This document shows positions 1 through 11,522 of a stretch of 64,000 bases of DNA, piece by piece. Within the stretch, counting starts at the first letter, position 1. Each line of letters begins with the position of its first letter. The notes under the pieces were generated by a model, which saw nothing but the letters and a program-made list of their open reading frames with translations, searched no databases and was not told the DNA's origin. The translations under genes and the position numbers were made by a program. Source of the DNA: Cyanophora paradoxa (taxonomy: Eukaryota; Glaucocystophyceae; Cyanophorales; Cyanophoraceae); contig QPMI01000475.1 in assembly GCA_004431415.1 (NCBI GenBank), positions 27,887 to 91,886 of the forward strand, given 5' to 3'.

Positions 1-3000
1 ATAAAGAAGATGTTAGCATTGCTTTCAGTTTGGGTAATGTTAAAAAAAATGAAGTTGCCGAAATTAAAGCAACAAGAAGACAACGAAAACTTAAAACAAG
101 TAAAACCCATCCCGATATTCCGACACGTTTCGATAGCGGGCGATTAGTATTTAATGTTCAGGATGAGAAAGGTAAACAAAATACAGGTCTCAGAATTTAT
201 AATGAAGGCAGCACACCAATTGTCGAGTCATCAGAAATCTTACAAATAGGTTCTTTTCCTAATGCAAATCAAGTATGTATCACAAATGATGTTTACCCAA
301 AAGACATAACTTATGATTTTGCGAAAAATGAACCTTTTGGATTCTTTACTCCGAAAGACGTTCATGAAAAAAAACCATCAATAACCATAAATAGTAGTCC
401 CAGTCAACCAGTTGCTATACATTTACATCCCGATCTTGTCGAAATGGATCGACATTTACTACCTTTGTTTTCAAACACAAAAGATCTTGGTATTAGAACC
501 CGACAGTGGCGAAATATTCACGGTAGCAACGTGTATGCAAATGGCGAGAAACTTGTTAGTGAGAAAACGATAAGAGAAATATTTGAACATTACGGACCTG
601 TTCCAGTTCCATTTCCGTTACCATGGGATCCACCAGATCTTACACCAAAAAAACAACCCGGAAGAGAATACACAGCTGATGAAACGGTTGCGTTTGGTCA
701 ACATTTAGTTAGTTGGGAAAAAGTTTATAATAAACCAGTTTTTAAAGATTACAAACCGCCCGCTGAGGAACTCTTAGCACCAGACATTAATGTTATACCT
801 CTTGAACATAAAGAATGTGAAGACGTGGAAGAATTACCCGATGGATTTGATCCTAACCATATGTTATATGATCGTTACGAACCTTACGACGAACAACTTT
901 TACCACATGGATTAGATCCACCAAACATAGATTACGAACAGCCACATATACCAGATGAAGAGTTATTACCAGATGGATTACAGCCGGGATTTTTCGATTT
1001 TACCGTAGATTGGAGGGATATTATTAACAAACCCGAAACATTTCCACCAGATCCACACGAACACGAATGGGAAGACATTTTAAACAAACCGGAAAGATTT
1101 CCGCCCACAGAGCATCGCCACCATTGGGACGAAATTGATGGAATACCAGGAGAGTTTCCGCCGGAAGACCATTTACATATTTGGAGTGAAGTAAGACAAC
1201 AGCCCACTTTTGCATCAGCAGGTAATGTATTATTAGGAGATATTAACAATGGTGTGAGTCTCTACCAAAACATAGACACACCAGAAAGATTACAATTAAA
1301 CGATTATTACGTAAATCGCAGGGGAATAGATGCAGGCACCACAATGGAAGGCGAATTATATATTAGACCACCTACAAGGGATGTAATATTACCACTTGGT
1401 GGAGGTATTGAAATAAAAGACACAAAACCGGGAATCTATCTTACCAATTACTACGCAGATGATGTCCCGATGACAGGAGGTTTATTATCTCTACCATCTG
1501 ATCCAGCAAATTATGATGATAAAAACGCAGCAATCCAAATTAATGTGACTAATGTAAGCGATTTAGACGGATCAAGACCAAAATTAATATTTAGCCGTGA
1601 GCAACTCGCAGCAGAAACACTTTTAGGAGATCGTGACGATTATAAACAATGTGAGGTTGCATGGATCAAAACAAAGTATAATGGTGGAGTTCCAGAGGGT
1701 CTTTTAGAAATCAATCAAAGAGCAAGCGCCAAAAACATACACAATGAAGATATATCGAGAGTGGTAACGGAAGATTACCTAACGGCTGTAATTCTCGTTA
1801 ATTTCGTAACTCTTGCGATGCTTGGAAATTATGTAACAAAACCTGAACTTGCGGTGGAATTATCAAAATATCTCCCGCTTGTTGGTGGGACAATCACAGG
1901 AGATCTTACGGTTAATAGTAATATTTACAGTAGCAACATAGAGACCAGCAACCTAAAAGTGAATGGAATTCTTACGGTTGGTTCATGTAATTTTAATACC
2001 ATAAATCAACTTTACAGAGAATGGTATGATGTCCCAGCAAGCTTTGATCCAGCATTAAATATCTCAAATTGCATTTTTGCTTGGAAGGCATCAGGAGAAC
2101 CAGGTCAATTAGCAACGTATACAACTATAATAAGTAGAGTCCCAAATTCAGTTGTTCCAGACATGTTTATCTCCGGAGCCAGTTCCTATTACACCAATCC
2201 CCAAATCAACAACCAAATTAGTGTTTCAAGCCCAACAGGCACTTTTTATGCATATACCTCTGCTACAAGGACTATTGATTTTTCAAATGGGCTTACATTT
2301 TTCTTTGTGGGAAAATATCATCCAACTACCTCTTCTATGCAAGTTCATTTGAGACTTTACAGAAGCGCCTTTCCATCACGATATTGTTATTATGGGGCAA
2401 CATCTTCTACTGCTATTGGAATGAACCAGTTTACTATTAATGGAGTATCCCAAACCCGCCCAGTTATTACGGTTCCTTCTTTAATAAATACATGGTATTA
2501 CACTGACCAAACAATTACTCCCAACAGCTACACAGTCGGGTTAAATGGAGTAGATATTCAAACACTTGTAGGAACGAATTATCTACCAGATAATACTGTC
2601 AATCATTTCGGATTTGGTAATATTGCGAATGGTGGTATTTCCGAGTTGATTGTTTTCAATAGGGCTTTGACAACTTCTGAAAAGAATGCTGTGAGGTATT
2701 ACATTCAACAAAAATATGGATTCACTCATACCCAGACTCTGAATATTTACAGAGGATTAAAAATAACCTCACCTGATACTGTAATAGATTACCTTACAGT
2801 TACAAGCAATGCAAATTTACCACATCATCCAACCTCTAATGTGGTTCAAGGTTGGATTCAAAATCACACTCACACAAAAGCCCAGATTACAGATTTTGCC
2901 CATACTCACACAAAAGACCAAATAACAGATTTCGCCCATACTCACACAAAAGACCAAATAACAGATTTCGCCCATACTCACACAAAAGACCAAATAACAG

Positions 3001-6000
3001 ATTTCGCCCATACTCACACAAAAGACCAAATAACAGATTTCGCCCATACTCACACAAAAGATCAGATCACAGATTTCGCCCATACTCACACCAAAGATCA
3101 GATCACAGATTTCGCCCATACTCATTTATGGGAGCATATCACAAATCCTCCATTAACCTTCCCACCTGATTCACACACTCATGATTACTCAACAATAACC
3201 AATAGCAACCACAGACACCCTTGGAGCGAAATAGACGAAAAACCACGTTTTGCATCGACAGGTGATTTAGTAAATGGTGACGGATTTTATGGGGTCAGTT
3301 TCTACCAAAGTGATACCATCGCTGAAAGATTACAATTAAGTGAATACTATTTACACCGAAAAGGAATTGAAGCAGGCACCACAATGGAAGGAGAATTATA
3401 CATTAAACAACCAACAAGAACAACATTAGTAGCAGCAGGTGGCGATGCATTAATAGACACCAAACCGGGTATTTATCTTACAAGTTACTATAATGCGGAT
3501 ATCCCGTTAACAACAGGATTACCACCGCTACCATCTGATCCAGTGGGTTATAGTCATAAAGACGCCATTTTACAAGTAAACGTTACAGATGTAAGCGCAA
3601 CTGATGGTTCACGTCCAAAAATTATATTTAGTCGCTCGAAATTCAATTACGTCCCACTTGTGGGACAACCATATGATGATCATGGTAAATGTGAGATGGC
3701 GTGGATTAAAACGACAACAGGTGGCGCCTTAGAAGTTAATCAGAGAATGGCGGCGAAAAACTTACACAATGAGACCCTTTCAGGTGTTGTAACAGATGAT
3801 TACATGCAAAGCAAAAAATATGTAGATGATACACATACTCACACCAAAGATCAAATCACAGATTTTGCCCATACTCACACCAAAGATCAGATCACAGATT
3901 TCGCCCATTCTCATTTATGGAGCATATCACAAATCCTCCATTAACCTTTCCTCCGGATTCACACACTCACGATTACTTGCCTCTCACAGGAGGAACAATT
4001 TCATCAAATCTTACGATTTCATCCAATTTGAATGTTTTAGGAAAAATTCAAATTGGAGACAAAAATACAAACATTGATGTATACTATGATGCACCCTATT
4101 ATCCTGTTACTTCTAATACAGACCCTGCTTCTACCATACCAAATTGCCTCTTAACAATAAGATTAGATGGTGTCCCTGTTGGAATAAACATCAGTCATGC
4201 CTTCATTGCAAATAGAGCAACTTTGGCGAGTCCCTTTATTTCCGGAGTTACCTTTCCATGGTGTGGATACAACACAATAACTCAATTGAGATCTGATTAC
4301 AATAACCGAAACATTGCACAACAACCTACTTATTCATATACAAGCCGGGAATTTGGGATGCCGTATCCCGTAACTGTGGATTGGTCAAAAGGTATCACCA
4401 TCTTCTTTGCAGGTTCTTATAGATTTTGGGGACCGTGGGTAGATCTCTTAAATTTTAGTTCACCAGATGGAACTAATAAAGTATCCTTTGGGACAACAGG
4501 TAGCAGTATGGGTATACATTCTTATACAAGCAATGGTGTGACTTACCCAGCAGCACACTTAAATTATCCCACATCGTATTCTGAGTTGTCGCCGAATCAT
4601 TGGGACTTTACAGTTTCTTCAAATGTCTGCACTTTCGGATTTAACGGACAAGATTTAGGCACAGTCATTACAGAAGTGGATTATCTTCCACCTTCCACTT
4701 TTAGTAGGATGGGTGTTGCCTATTTCATTACGGCAGTAGGGGAATATATTATATTCAACAGAGCATTGACATTTGATGAAAGGCAAAAAGTGAGATATTA
4801 TATGCAAGATTATTTTGGCTTTCCAAAAAAGCAAACAATCGTTATTCCTGATAATCTACGCATTTCTGCTGAAAATGTTCATATTAGAAATTTAATCGTT
4901 TCTTCAAATGCAAGCATTCCAAACTATACCACATCAAATGTGGTTCAAGGTTGGATACAGAACCACACACCTGCGTGGTCAAATATCACAGACAAACCAT
5001 TAACATTTGCTCCTGATACTCACACTCACACAAAGTCTCAAATCACAGATTTTGACCATACTCACACAAAAGCGCAAATAACAGATTTTGACCATAAACA
5101 TGTTAAAGCAGATATTACAGATTTTGACCATACTCACACAAAAGCGCAAATAACAGATTTCGCACACAAACATGTCAAAGCAGATATTACAGATTTTGAC
5201 CATGAACATACAAAAGATCAAATAACAGATTTCGCACATAGGCACGATTGGGACGAAATAGATGAAAAACCACGTTTTGCATCGACAGGTGATATTGTTA
5301 ATGGTGACGGATTTTATGGGTGAGTTTCTATCAGAGTGACACCATCGCTGAAAGATTACAATTAAGTGATTTCTATTTACACCGAAAGGGAATTGAAGCA
5401 GGCACCACAATGGAAGGAGAATTATACATTAAACAACCAACAAGAACAACATTAGTAGCAGCAGGTGGTGATACATTGATTGATACCAAACCGGGTATTT
5501 ATCTTACAAGTTACTATAATGCGGATATCCCAGTTACAGGAGGATTACCACCGCTACCATCTGATCCAGCAACTTATGATGACAAAGACGCCATTTTGCA
5601 AGTGAATGTAACAGATGTAAGCGCTACTGATGGTTCACGTCCAAAAATTATATTTAGTCGCTCGAAATTCAATTATGTCCCACTTGCGGGACAACCAAGA
5701 GACGATCACGGGAAATGTGAGATGTCGTGGATTAAAACGACAACAGGTGGCGCCTTAGAAGTTAATCAGAGAATGGCGGCTAAAAACCTGCACAACGAGA
5801 CCCTTTCAGGTGTGGTCACAGACGATTACCTGCAAAGCAAAAATTATATAGATGAAACCGAATTGGGTGTTGCACTTCAAACTCACAGTCATGCATGGAA
5901 CAATATCACAGATAAACCTTTAACATTTCCACCATCCCTACATACACATTTATGGAGCCATATTACGGATAGACCCACCTTAGCAACAGTTGCAACGACA

Positions 6001-7170
6001 GGAAATTACGATGATCTGATAAATAAACCAACATACACATCTCCAATTAACTTTGATGCCACAAATGGTCTTTCCACAGATCGCACAGGTGATTGGAGAT
6101 TTTTCACATTTATATCTCCTTATTCAGGAGCAAACACATGGGCTTCTGGTGATGAAGATTGTAGTGGCTACAAGATGTTATGGACTGTCCCCGCGGGAAT
6201 GAAGACATGCTATATCTTCTATGTGTGTCAATACAATAGTAGATACTTTGATGTTGTAGGAGTTTATCCATCAACCAATTCCTATACTCTTTCGAGAGTA
6301 AATGCTTATTCTCCTGGTGCTGATCCGAGTGTAGAGTTTAGGCAATATGTCGGGGTGAATTGTGAAGGGCTGAGTAAAGTGGGTGTTCAAGGAAGAATAG
6401 GAAGAATTTACCTTGTGGGTCTTGTTGGTTGGAGTAAAAACCCTGCTGTATCATCACAAAGTGGCTTCTTGCATTGGGACAACATTTACGGGAAACCAAC
6501 AGCTTCCACAACTGTCGGACCTCACTCTCACACTAAATCAGATATCACCGACTTTGCCCATACTCACACAAAGGCAAATATTACAGATTTTGCCCACACT
6601 CACACTAAATCAGAAATCACAGATTTGCCTTCTTTTGATCCATTCACAGCCAATACGATCACAGCAAATAATACTATGTATGTAGGATCGGGTTCAATAG
6701 TAGCCCCTGCATCACCAACAAATGAAGAAACTTGGTTCTTCCACAATTCAGCAAACTTTTATGATAAAACCCTACTCTGTCGCGGAAATGCTTATGCAAG
6801 AGCATTTTATGCAATGAATTCGGGAACCACCAATACAATTAGCCAACTTCCAACTTGGTCTGATATAGAAAGACGTTTCAAATCAGGAAAATACGAAGCT
6901 ACAAGTGGTGTGATAAGCGCGGGTCAGAGAACACAGCATGCATATGTTTTAAATTGGAATCCTGCTTTTTACACACAAACACCTGTTGTAAATGCCACTC
7001 TTCAAGGAACTCCTGCAACAAACCCCGGGGATGTAGATTTTAGAATTGGAATCTCAAACTCCACATCTACATATACAACAATTTATGTGACATTCATAGC
7101 ATCCCCTACTCTATCTGAAAGTCGTAGTATCACTTGCACAATCCATTGGACAGCATATGGAATACCATAA
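1..7170 (+). CDS. Giant phage-like tail-fibre/adhesin protein, 5' end outside window, two frameshifts
   Basis: Three abutting open frames (30-3944, 3917-5323, 5320-7170) read as one protein of about 2,380 residues. The frame is already open at base 1, so the N-terminus lies outside. Visible modules: W-x-x-I-x-x-KP-x-x-FPP spacers (1010-1215); three homologous blocks containing GTTMEGELYI and KPGIYLT (about 1204-1795, 3236-3805, 5270-5850); two LamG/concanavalin-like modules ending in NRAL (about 2000-2740 and 4080-4840); four tracts of HTHTKDQITDF repeats; and a C-terminal domain ending in a W-x-A-x-G signature like H-type lectins (6885-7167). HxH repeats are typical of bacteriophage tail-fibre shafts, and in T4 gp37 they bind iron. 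A role in surface attachment of a viral particle is inferred. Both breaks are one-G losses relative to the protein's own repeats (near 3920 and 5320), so the gene may be intact in nature. Confidence 0.8.
2868..3126 (+). repeat. Near-perfect 33-bp tandem repeats encoding HTHTKDQITDF(A)
   Basis: Eight consecutive in-frame 33-bp units inside the tail-fibre gene. The middle units are almost identical at DNA level, while the first and last carry silent changes (aaagaccaa versus aaagatcag). Related shorter arrays occur at about 3832-3915, 5015-5250 and 6520-6640. The 5015-5250 array alternates HTHTK and HKHVK units and is much more diverged, so the first array was expanded or homogenised more recently. 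Confidence 0.95.
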
Positions 7171-7219
7171 TTAACTCAAAAAGCGCTTTATTTTTCTTTC
7201 CTTCTTAGTAAAAGAAGCA

Positions 7220-8062
7220 ATGGGCGAATATAATCGAGTCCAATTACCAGTTTACGCATTGGGTGCGCCCGCGGTTCACTTTCGACAACACGAGGTTGCC
7301 GACGAAATTCGCGGTGTGGAATCGACGGAACGCGCTAACTCCGCGAATGCATTTGATAAAAACAGCATGATACGTGTTAAAGAACTACGCGCCGACAAGA
7401 ATTCGGGAGTGGTTAAAACGACTCAACTTCTTGTAACAAATGCGAATTTTAACGCGGGAATCGGGCAACCTGATGCATGGGGTGTGGATATTAGAACGTT
7501 AGATTTTGACGGAGAACGTGCCGCCGCTGTTGTCCGATCAGGAGGCGCTGTTATTGGTGGCGGTTGTCGTGTGTCGGGTATGCTTGCATCCTCCGTTGCT
7601 GTTACCGATATTCCCGATACTCTACCTGAGCATGCGGAGAATCCGCAACGTATCCGTATGTATACCCCATGTGGAGATTATCCGTATGTGTTTGGAATGG
7701 TCAGAGTTGGGGTAGATAACGTAAATGCAACACAACCCGATGGAATTTTGGGAAATTGGTTATTACCAAATATTGCTATTCCTAAATCTATTGAGTCTAT
7801 ATGTCGTTCACAAAATGGTATTATCGGTCCAGCTTATACTTTCTTTGTTCAGGGAATCGGACGCGGTAGAGGTTGGGTGGAGTTTGATAATCAAAACCCC
7901 GCTACGTTTAATGTTTGGACAACAGAAGTAGGAGGTTATGATATTCTCATTTTCGGAATGCGAACAGATCCAGCCGCTGTGGCGGCTACACGTGGTCTCA
8001 ATCCCGATAACAACCTAAATAACTTCTACGATGATCCGTTCCCAGGTGATCCCACACCATAA
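7220..8062 (+). CDS. Element A virion-like paralogue 1, unknown function
   Basis: A 280-residue protein starting at ATG 7220, 49 bp after the tail-fibre stop. It shares the motif KELR-x-DKN-x-G-x-VKTT-x-LLVTNANF and a later GGA-x-IG-x-G block with the gene at 8082 and with two element B copies (11382-11499 remnant and 11523-12353). No signal peptide or membrane segment is obvious. I do not recognise the family. Its place directly after a tail-fibre gene, and its duplication in both elements, suggest a fibre-tip, spike or minor capsid component, but this is inference. The C-terminal motif MRTDPAAVAATRGL is useful for recognising the truncated B copy. Confidence 0.8.
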   Translation: MGEYNRVQLPVYALGAPAVHFRQHEVADEIRGVESTERANSANAFDKNSMIRVKELRADKNSGVVKTTQLLVTNANFNAGIGQPDAWGVDIRTLDFDGERAAAVVRSGGAVIGGGCRVSGMLASSVAVTDIPDTLPEHAENPQRIRMYTPCGDYPYVFGMVRVGVDNVNATQPDGILGNWLLPNIAIPKSIESICRSQNGIIGPAYTFFVQGIGRGRGWVEFDNQNPATFNVWTTEVGGYDILIFGMRTDPAAVAATRGLNPDNNLNNFYDDPFPGDPTP

Positions 8063-8081
8063 TTATGTTTTAATATATTAA

Positions 8082-8927
8082 ATGGCGGCACCCGCTCCAC
8101 CTGAACGTATCTTAACAGCGCAACTATCATTAGCCGCGCCCGCAAATCACGTATTACAACATGCCGTTATCGATAATGTCGATGGTTTGGAGTCTACGGA
8201 ACTCGCACCTACTCTTAATACTTTCGGTGATACACATAAATTGCGACTCAAAGAGTTAAGATGTGACAAAAATAACGGAATTGTGAAAACTACGAAACTT
8301 CTTGTTACAAATGCAAACTTTAACGCTTTTTATGGAGATCCTGACAGTTATAATGATGATAACAAGGTAACAAACTTTGCTTATGAATCGAGAAACGGAG
8401 CGATTAAATGTAGATCCGGAGGCGCTTACATTGGGGACGGACTAAGAGTTGGTGGTATCATCGGAGCGCCTCTTCTTGTAAATGACCAACCGAATCCGGA
8501 TGATGAGAACACAAGAATTAGAACGTATTGCCCAGGTATGAATGAACCTTACCTAATTAAGATTTATACAATCGTTATTAGTTTACAGACAGCGGTAGCC
8601 GATGTTTTAGAACCGTTGGGAAATCATTATAGATATAGAGACACGATACCAGAGGACATTTACGCATTATGTAGAAGAACCGACGGAGCAAGACCACGCC
8701 TTACGATACATATTATCCCCATAGATAATTTCGGTCAAGCGTTTCACTCAATACCTCTTTTAGATACACAAGATAACCAATTTATAATAAGAGCTACACA
8801 ACTTGGAAATTATCGAGTCATTATGTATGCCGAAAGAAACGACGCAATCGCAACAGCTAACCGATTCGGTCAATATCTAAATACCAATCTATACAATCCC
8901 GTCGGCGGTAGCGATCCGCTACCATAA
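8082..8927 (+). CDS. Element A virion-like paralogue 2, unknown function
   Basis: A 281-residue intact protein that starts 19 bp after the preceding paralogue's stop, in the same orientation. It shares the DKNNGIVKTTKLLVTNANF core and the RSGGAYIGDGLRVGG block. It is the direct counterpart of the element B gene at 11523 (almost the same N-terminus: ERI-x-T-x-QLSLAAPANHVLQHA). Short spacing between 7170, 7220, 8082 and 8949 suggests a co-regulated late cluster. The family is unrecognised. Tandem duplication with divergence is typical of receptor-binding or structural proteins, but no fold can be assigned from sequence alone. Confidence 0.8.
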   Translation: MAAPAPPERILTAQLSLAAPANHVLQHAVIDNVDGLESTELAPTLNTFGDTHKLRLKELRCDKNNGIVKTTKLLVTNANFNAFYGDPDSYNDDNKVTNFAYESRNGAIKCRSGGAYIGDGLRVGGIIGAPLLVNDQPNPDDENTRIRTYCPGMNEPYLIKIYTIVISLQTAVADVLEPLGNHYRYRDTIPEDIYALCRRTDGARPRLTIHIIPIDNFGQAFHSIPLLDTQDNQFIIRATQLGNYRVIMYAERNDAIATANRFGQYLNTNLYNPVGGSDPLP

Positions 8928-8935
8928 ATCTACGG

Positions 8936-8946
8936 TATATATAGAG
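8936..8946 (+). promoter_or_regulatory. TATATATAGAG box just before the zinc-finger gene
   Basis: The 11-mer TATATATAGAG sits two bases before the ATG at 8949 and is repeated at the same place in element B (12364-12374), although the surrounding DNA has diverged. Conservation at this position suggests a viral-type promoter or initiator rather than chance AT-richness. Confidence 0.45.
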
Positions 8947-8948
8947 GA

Positions 8949-9221
8949 ATGGATGAAAAAACAAAACGATTTATTGAGTCTGCGATTATGGTTCATGGAC
9001 TTGATAAATTCGATTATACCGAGACTGTCTATAAGAAGGCACAAGAGAAGGTATCCGTGAGATGCCTACAATGTAATAAAGTCTTTCAGACTTACGGATT
9101 TAATCACATTAAGGGATCGGGTTGCCGACAGTGTTCTAAGAAACACTCTCATGCATACAGAAAAAAGACTACATGGGGAATAGTTATAGAAGAGAGACCG
9201 ATTATGTTGTATTTTGATTAA
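8949..9221 (+). CDS. Small zinc-finger protein (element A)
   Basis: A 90-residue protein. The N-terminal pattern FIESA-x-x-VHG-x-DKFDY-x-x-x-x-Y, followed by a basic stretch, C-x-x-C (RCLQCNKVF) and a second C-x-x-C (GCRQCSKKH), matches the small treble-clef/zinc-ribbon domain common in phages and giant viruses. That domain usually reads KA-x-x-x-HG-x-KYDYS ... H-x-x-G-x-GC-x-x-C and is often attached to endonuclease or other DNA-binding modules. Here it stands alone, so a DNA-binding accessory role is inferred. An orthologue with the same gene order lies at 12376-12648 in element B. Confidence 0.75.
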   Translation: MDEKTKRFIESAIMVHGLDKFDYTETVYKKAQEKVSVRCLQCNKVFQTYGFNHIKGSGCRQCSKKHSHAYRKKTTWGIVIEERPIMLYFD

Positions 9222-9407
9222 AGTTTCAAAAGAGAAATTACCATCTTCCCACATTTACCTTTGGTGATTATACAGGTATCAAAGCAACTTGGACATGTTT
9301 TATGATAATATACCATTATGATATCGACCAACTCATACGGAAACACTTTCGCTAAGATGGTTCGCATCCTACTAATTTTGTTTTTAATTTTTCTATATAA
9401 TTCATAA

Positions 9408-9809
9408 ATGAACTATCATCGGGGATTTCACGTGATGTTGGATTACAAGTTCAATCATCCATTGATGGTGGGATTGGACAACATAGACACCACAACGAAG
9501 TGGTTAATGCAATTTTTTCAATCTATTATTCAAGAGCAAGGTATCCGAGTTGTTCACAAGCATTGCGAGATTTTCGATGGTGGTGTTTCGCCACCCGGTT
9601 TTGCGATGGTATTACTCCTCGATGAGAGCCATTTAACCGCTCATTGTTATTCAGACCAGGGAATGTTGGCGATTGATATATTCACTTGCGGATTGGAAGC
9701 GCAAAGTAAGACCTCCGTAATATCTAAATTGATAGATGAGAGAATAACAGAGATCTTTTCAGGGTTGGAGAAAGCGGAGAAGCAGATAGCAGCGCGATTT
9801 CCGAGTTAA
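9408..9809 (+). CDS. SpeD-like S-adenosylmethionine decarboxylase homologue (element A)
   Basis: A 133-residue protein. The core GFHVMLDY ... DESHLTAHCYSDQGMLAIDIFTCG aligns with prokaryotic-type AdoMet decarboxylase. It keeps the Glu-Ser pair where the proenzyme cleaves itself to make the pyruvoyl group (ESH), the downstream histidine and the Cys of FTCG. The length fits the short SpeD class. The canonical reaction makes decarboxylated AdoMet for spermidine synthesis; some SpeD homologues in bacteria and phages have shifted to ornithine or arginine decarboxylation, so the substrate is open. A polyamine enzyme next to virion genes could supply polyamines for genome condensation, which is inference. 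The gene is intact and duplicated in element B. Confidence 0.8.
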   Translation: MNYHRGFHVMLDYKFNHPLMVGLDNIDTTTKWLMQFFQSIIQEQGIRVVHKHCEIFDGGVSPPGFAMVLLLDESHLTAHCYSDQGMLAIDIFTCGLEAQSKTSVISKLIDERITEIFSGLEKAEKQIAARFPS

Positions 9810-9898
9810 TCTTACTTATAAAACAAAGAATTTATTGTTTTCTTACTATAAATGGTAACAGATAACAAAGGTAACAGATTTATTCTTATTTTCAGTAA

Positions 9899-9988
9899 GG
9901 GTAACAGAGGTAACGGATTTTGCGCAACTTTTTGAAAATCTCGATCTTAGGGGAAAGGTTGGGAAAAATCCGTTACCTCTGTTACCCT
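9899..9988. repeat. Imperfect hairpin with paired GGTAAC sites, copy 1 (element A)
   Basis: GGTAACAGAGGTAACGG on the left is matched by CCGTTACCTCTGTTACC on the right, with a roughly 55-base loop. Each arm contains the GGTAAC core twice. It lies in the non-coding tail between SpeD and the tandem array. Confidence 0.9.
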
Positions 9989-10113
9989 CAATTGTTTATC
10001 ATTAAACAAAGATTAATTATTCAAGAACTCATTACTTATTATGGTAAGGGTAACAGATTCATTCTTATTTTCAGTAAGGGTAACAGATTTTAATTGAGGT
10101 AACGGATTTAATC

Positions 10114-10206
10114 GAGGGTAACAGAGGTAACGGATTTTGCGCAACTTTTTGAAAATCTCGATCTTAGGGGAGAGGTTGGGAAAAATCCGTTACCTCTGTT
10201 ACCCTC
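10114..10206. repeat. Imperfect hairpin with paired GGTAAC sites, copy 2 (element A)
   Basis: Second copy of the 9899-9988 structure, with the arms GAGGGTAACAGAGG and its complement and a nearly identical loop. Further single GGTAAC or GTAACAG sites occur around 9853-9880 and 10042-10110. Confidence 0.9.
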
Positions 10207-10269
10207 GATTAATTGAGATTGATACACCTAAGATACAATGTTTTTACAGTAAAAAACAGAATCCAATCT

Positions 10270-10930
10270 TATCAATTGTTTAATTGGACATAATGCAACT
10301 CTGGGGTCAATTTTGATACAGTAAAAATCTTACCCGAATCTCATCGATTGTTTAATTGGACATAATGCAGTAACCATCTAATCCAACAAAATACACCGCA
10401 ATCTCATCAATTGTTTAATTGGACATAATGCAGTAACCATCCCTTCCAACAAAATACGCCGCAATCTCATCGATTGTTTAATTGGACATAATGCAGTAAC
10501 GAGTGAATTATTTTCATCCGATATTTCATCGATTGTTTAATTGGACATAATGCAGTAACCATCCCTTCCAACAAAATACGCCGCAATCTCATCGATTGTT
10601 TAATTGGACATAATGCAGTAACCATCCCTTCCAACAAAATACGCCGCAATCTCATCGATTGTTTAATTGGACATAATGCAGTAACGAGTGAATTATTTTC
10701 ATCCGATATTTCATCGATTGTTTAATTGGACATAATGCAACTCTGGGGTCATTTTTGTTTCCCGCAATCTCAACGATTGTTTAATTGGACATAATGCCGT
10801 AACGAGTGAATTATTTTCATCCGATATTTCATCGATTGTTTAATTGGACATAATGCAGTAACCATCTCTTCCAACAAAATACGCCGCAATCTCATCGATT
10901 GTTTAATTGGACGTAATGCAACTCTGTGTG
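10270..10930. repeat. Eleven-copy interspersed tandem array in element A
   Basis: The sequence ATTGTTTAATTGGACATAATGC recurs eleven times at spacings of about 57-71 bp. Between copies lie only a few spacer types (a CATCCCTTCCAAC type, a GAGTGAATTATTTTC type and an AACTCTGGGG type) that are themselves reused, giving a higher-order repeat. No long ORF is credible here. It resembles an iteron or other protein-binding array in a non-coding terminal region. Confidence 0.9.
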
Positions 10931-10939
10931 AATTTTTGC

Positions 10940-11274
10940 GTTTTACGATAGAATGGGAGGTGGACTACTTCAATCGTGATTGATTATATCATAAATTTAT
11001 GTTCCCTCAATCGAGATTATATCGATTTTGCATAAAATACAAATTAATCGCGTTTATATCAATCGCAAAATACGTATTTTTCATTTAAATACAAATTAAT
11101 CGCGTTTATATCATTAAATCAATCGAGAAATACGTAATTTATCAAAAATTTATATAAATTTCATAAAATCATAATTTAATTGATATTATACCAATTAATT
11201 TAATCGAATTTATTTAAATTTAATTGATTTTATTAAAAATTTTGATTTATTTTTTAAATATTTTCGATTAATTT
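10940..11274. other. AT-rich non-coding region before element A terminus
   Basis: Very AT-rich DNA with repeated AATTAATCG / TTAATCGA and ATATCGATT words and no supported gene. Element B has a similar AT-rich, TCGATT-containing stretch in the same place (about 13970-14199). Confidence 0.6.
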
Positions 11275-11381
11275 ACACATAAATAAAAACAAATTTAAAT
11301 CCTGAGCGACAGAGCGAAATGAGCGCGAAGCGCGAATTGAGCGATAGAGCGAGGGATTTAAATTTGTTTTTATTTATGTGT
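11275..11381. repeat. Element A right terminal hairpin
   Basis: Two 27-base arms, ACACATAAATAAAAAC... and its complement ending ...TTTATTTATGTGT, enclose about 53 bp of GAGCGA-rich sequence. The downstream edge at 11381 is exactly where a foreign coding sequence (element B) resumes, which marks it as the element's end. It resembles the 281-bp terminal structure of element B in design but not in sequence. Confidence 0.75.
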
Positions 11382-11499
11382 TATGGGTATCAGAACAGAT
11401 ATAGCTGCTGTCTCAGCTCTTAGAGGTGTTACTCCTGATACTCTTTCTCAAACAGGGTTTTACCAAGAGCCAGATGTAATTGATGACCCAACCCAATAA
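11382..11499 (+). pseudogene. 3' remnant of an element B virion-like gene, cut by element A
   Basis: The frame starting at the junction encodes MGIRTDIAAVSALRGVTPD and continues to a stop at 11497-11499. This aligns with the C-terminus of the element A protein at 7220 (GMRTDPAAVAATRGLNPD). The first roughly 240 codons are missing, replaced by the element A end. The upstream half is expected to the left of element A, outside the window. Confidence 0.75.
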
Positions 11500-11522
11500 A
11501 AGATATATCCCTTTAATGTAAA

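Noticed and set aside
2817-3169. ORFs in other frames over the HTHTK repeat
   Set aside because: The 33-bp repeat keeps all frames open; only the frame continuous with the rest of the fibre has varied, protein-like sequence.
10270-10930. CRISPR array
   Set aside because: The repeat spacing looks right, but the spacers are reused copies of a few types, there are no cas genes, and the setting is a eukaryotic virus-like element.
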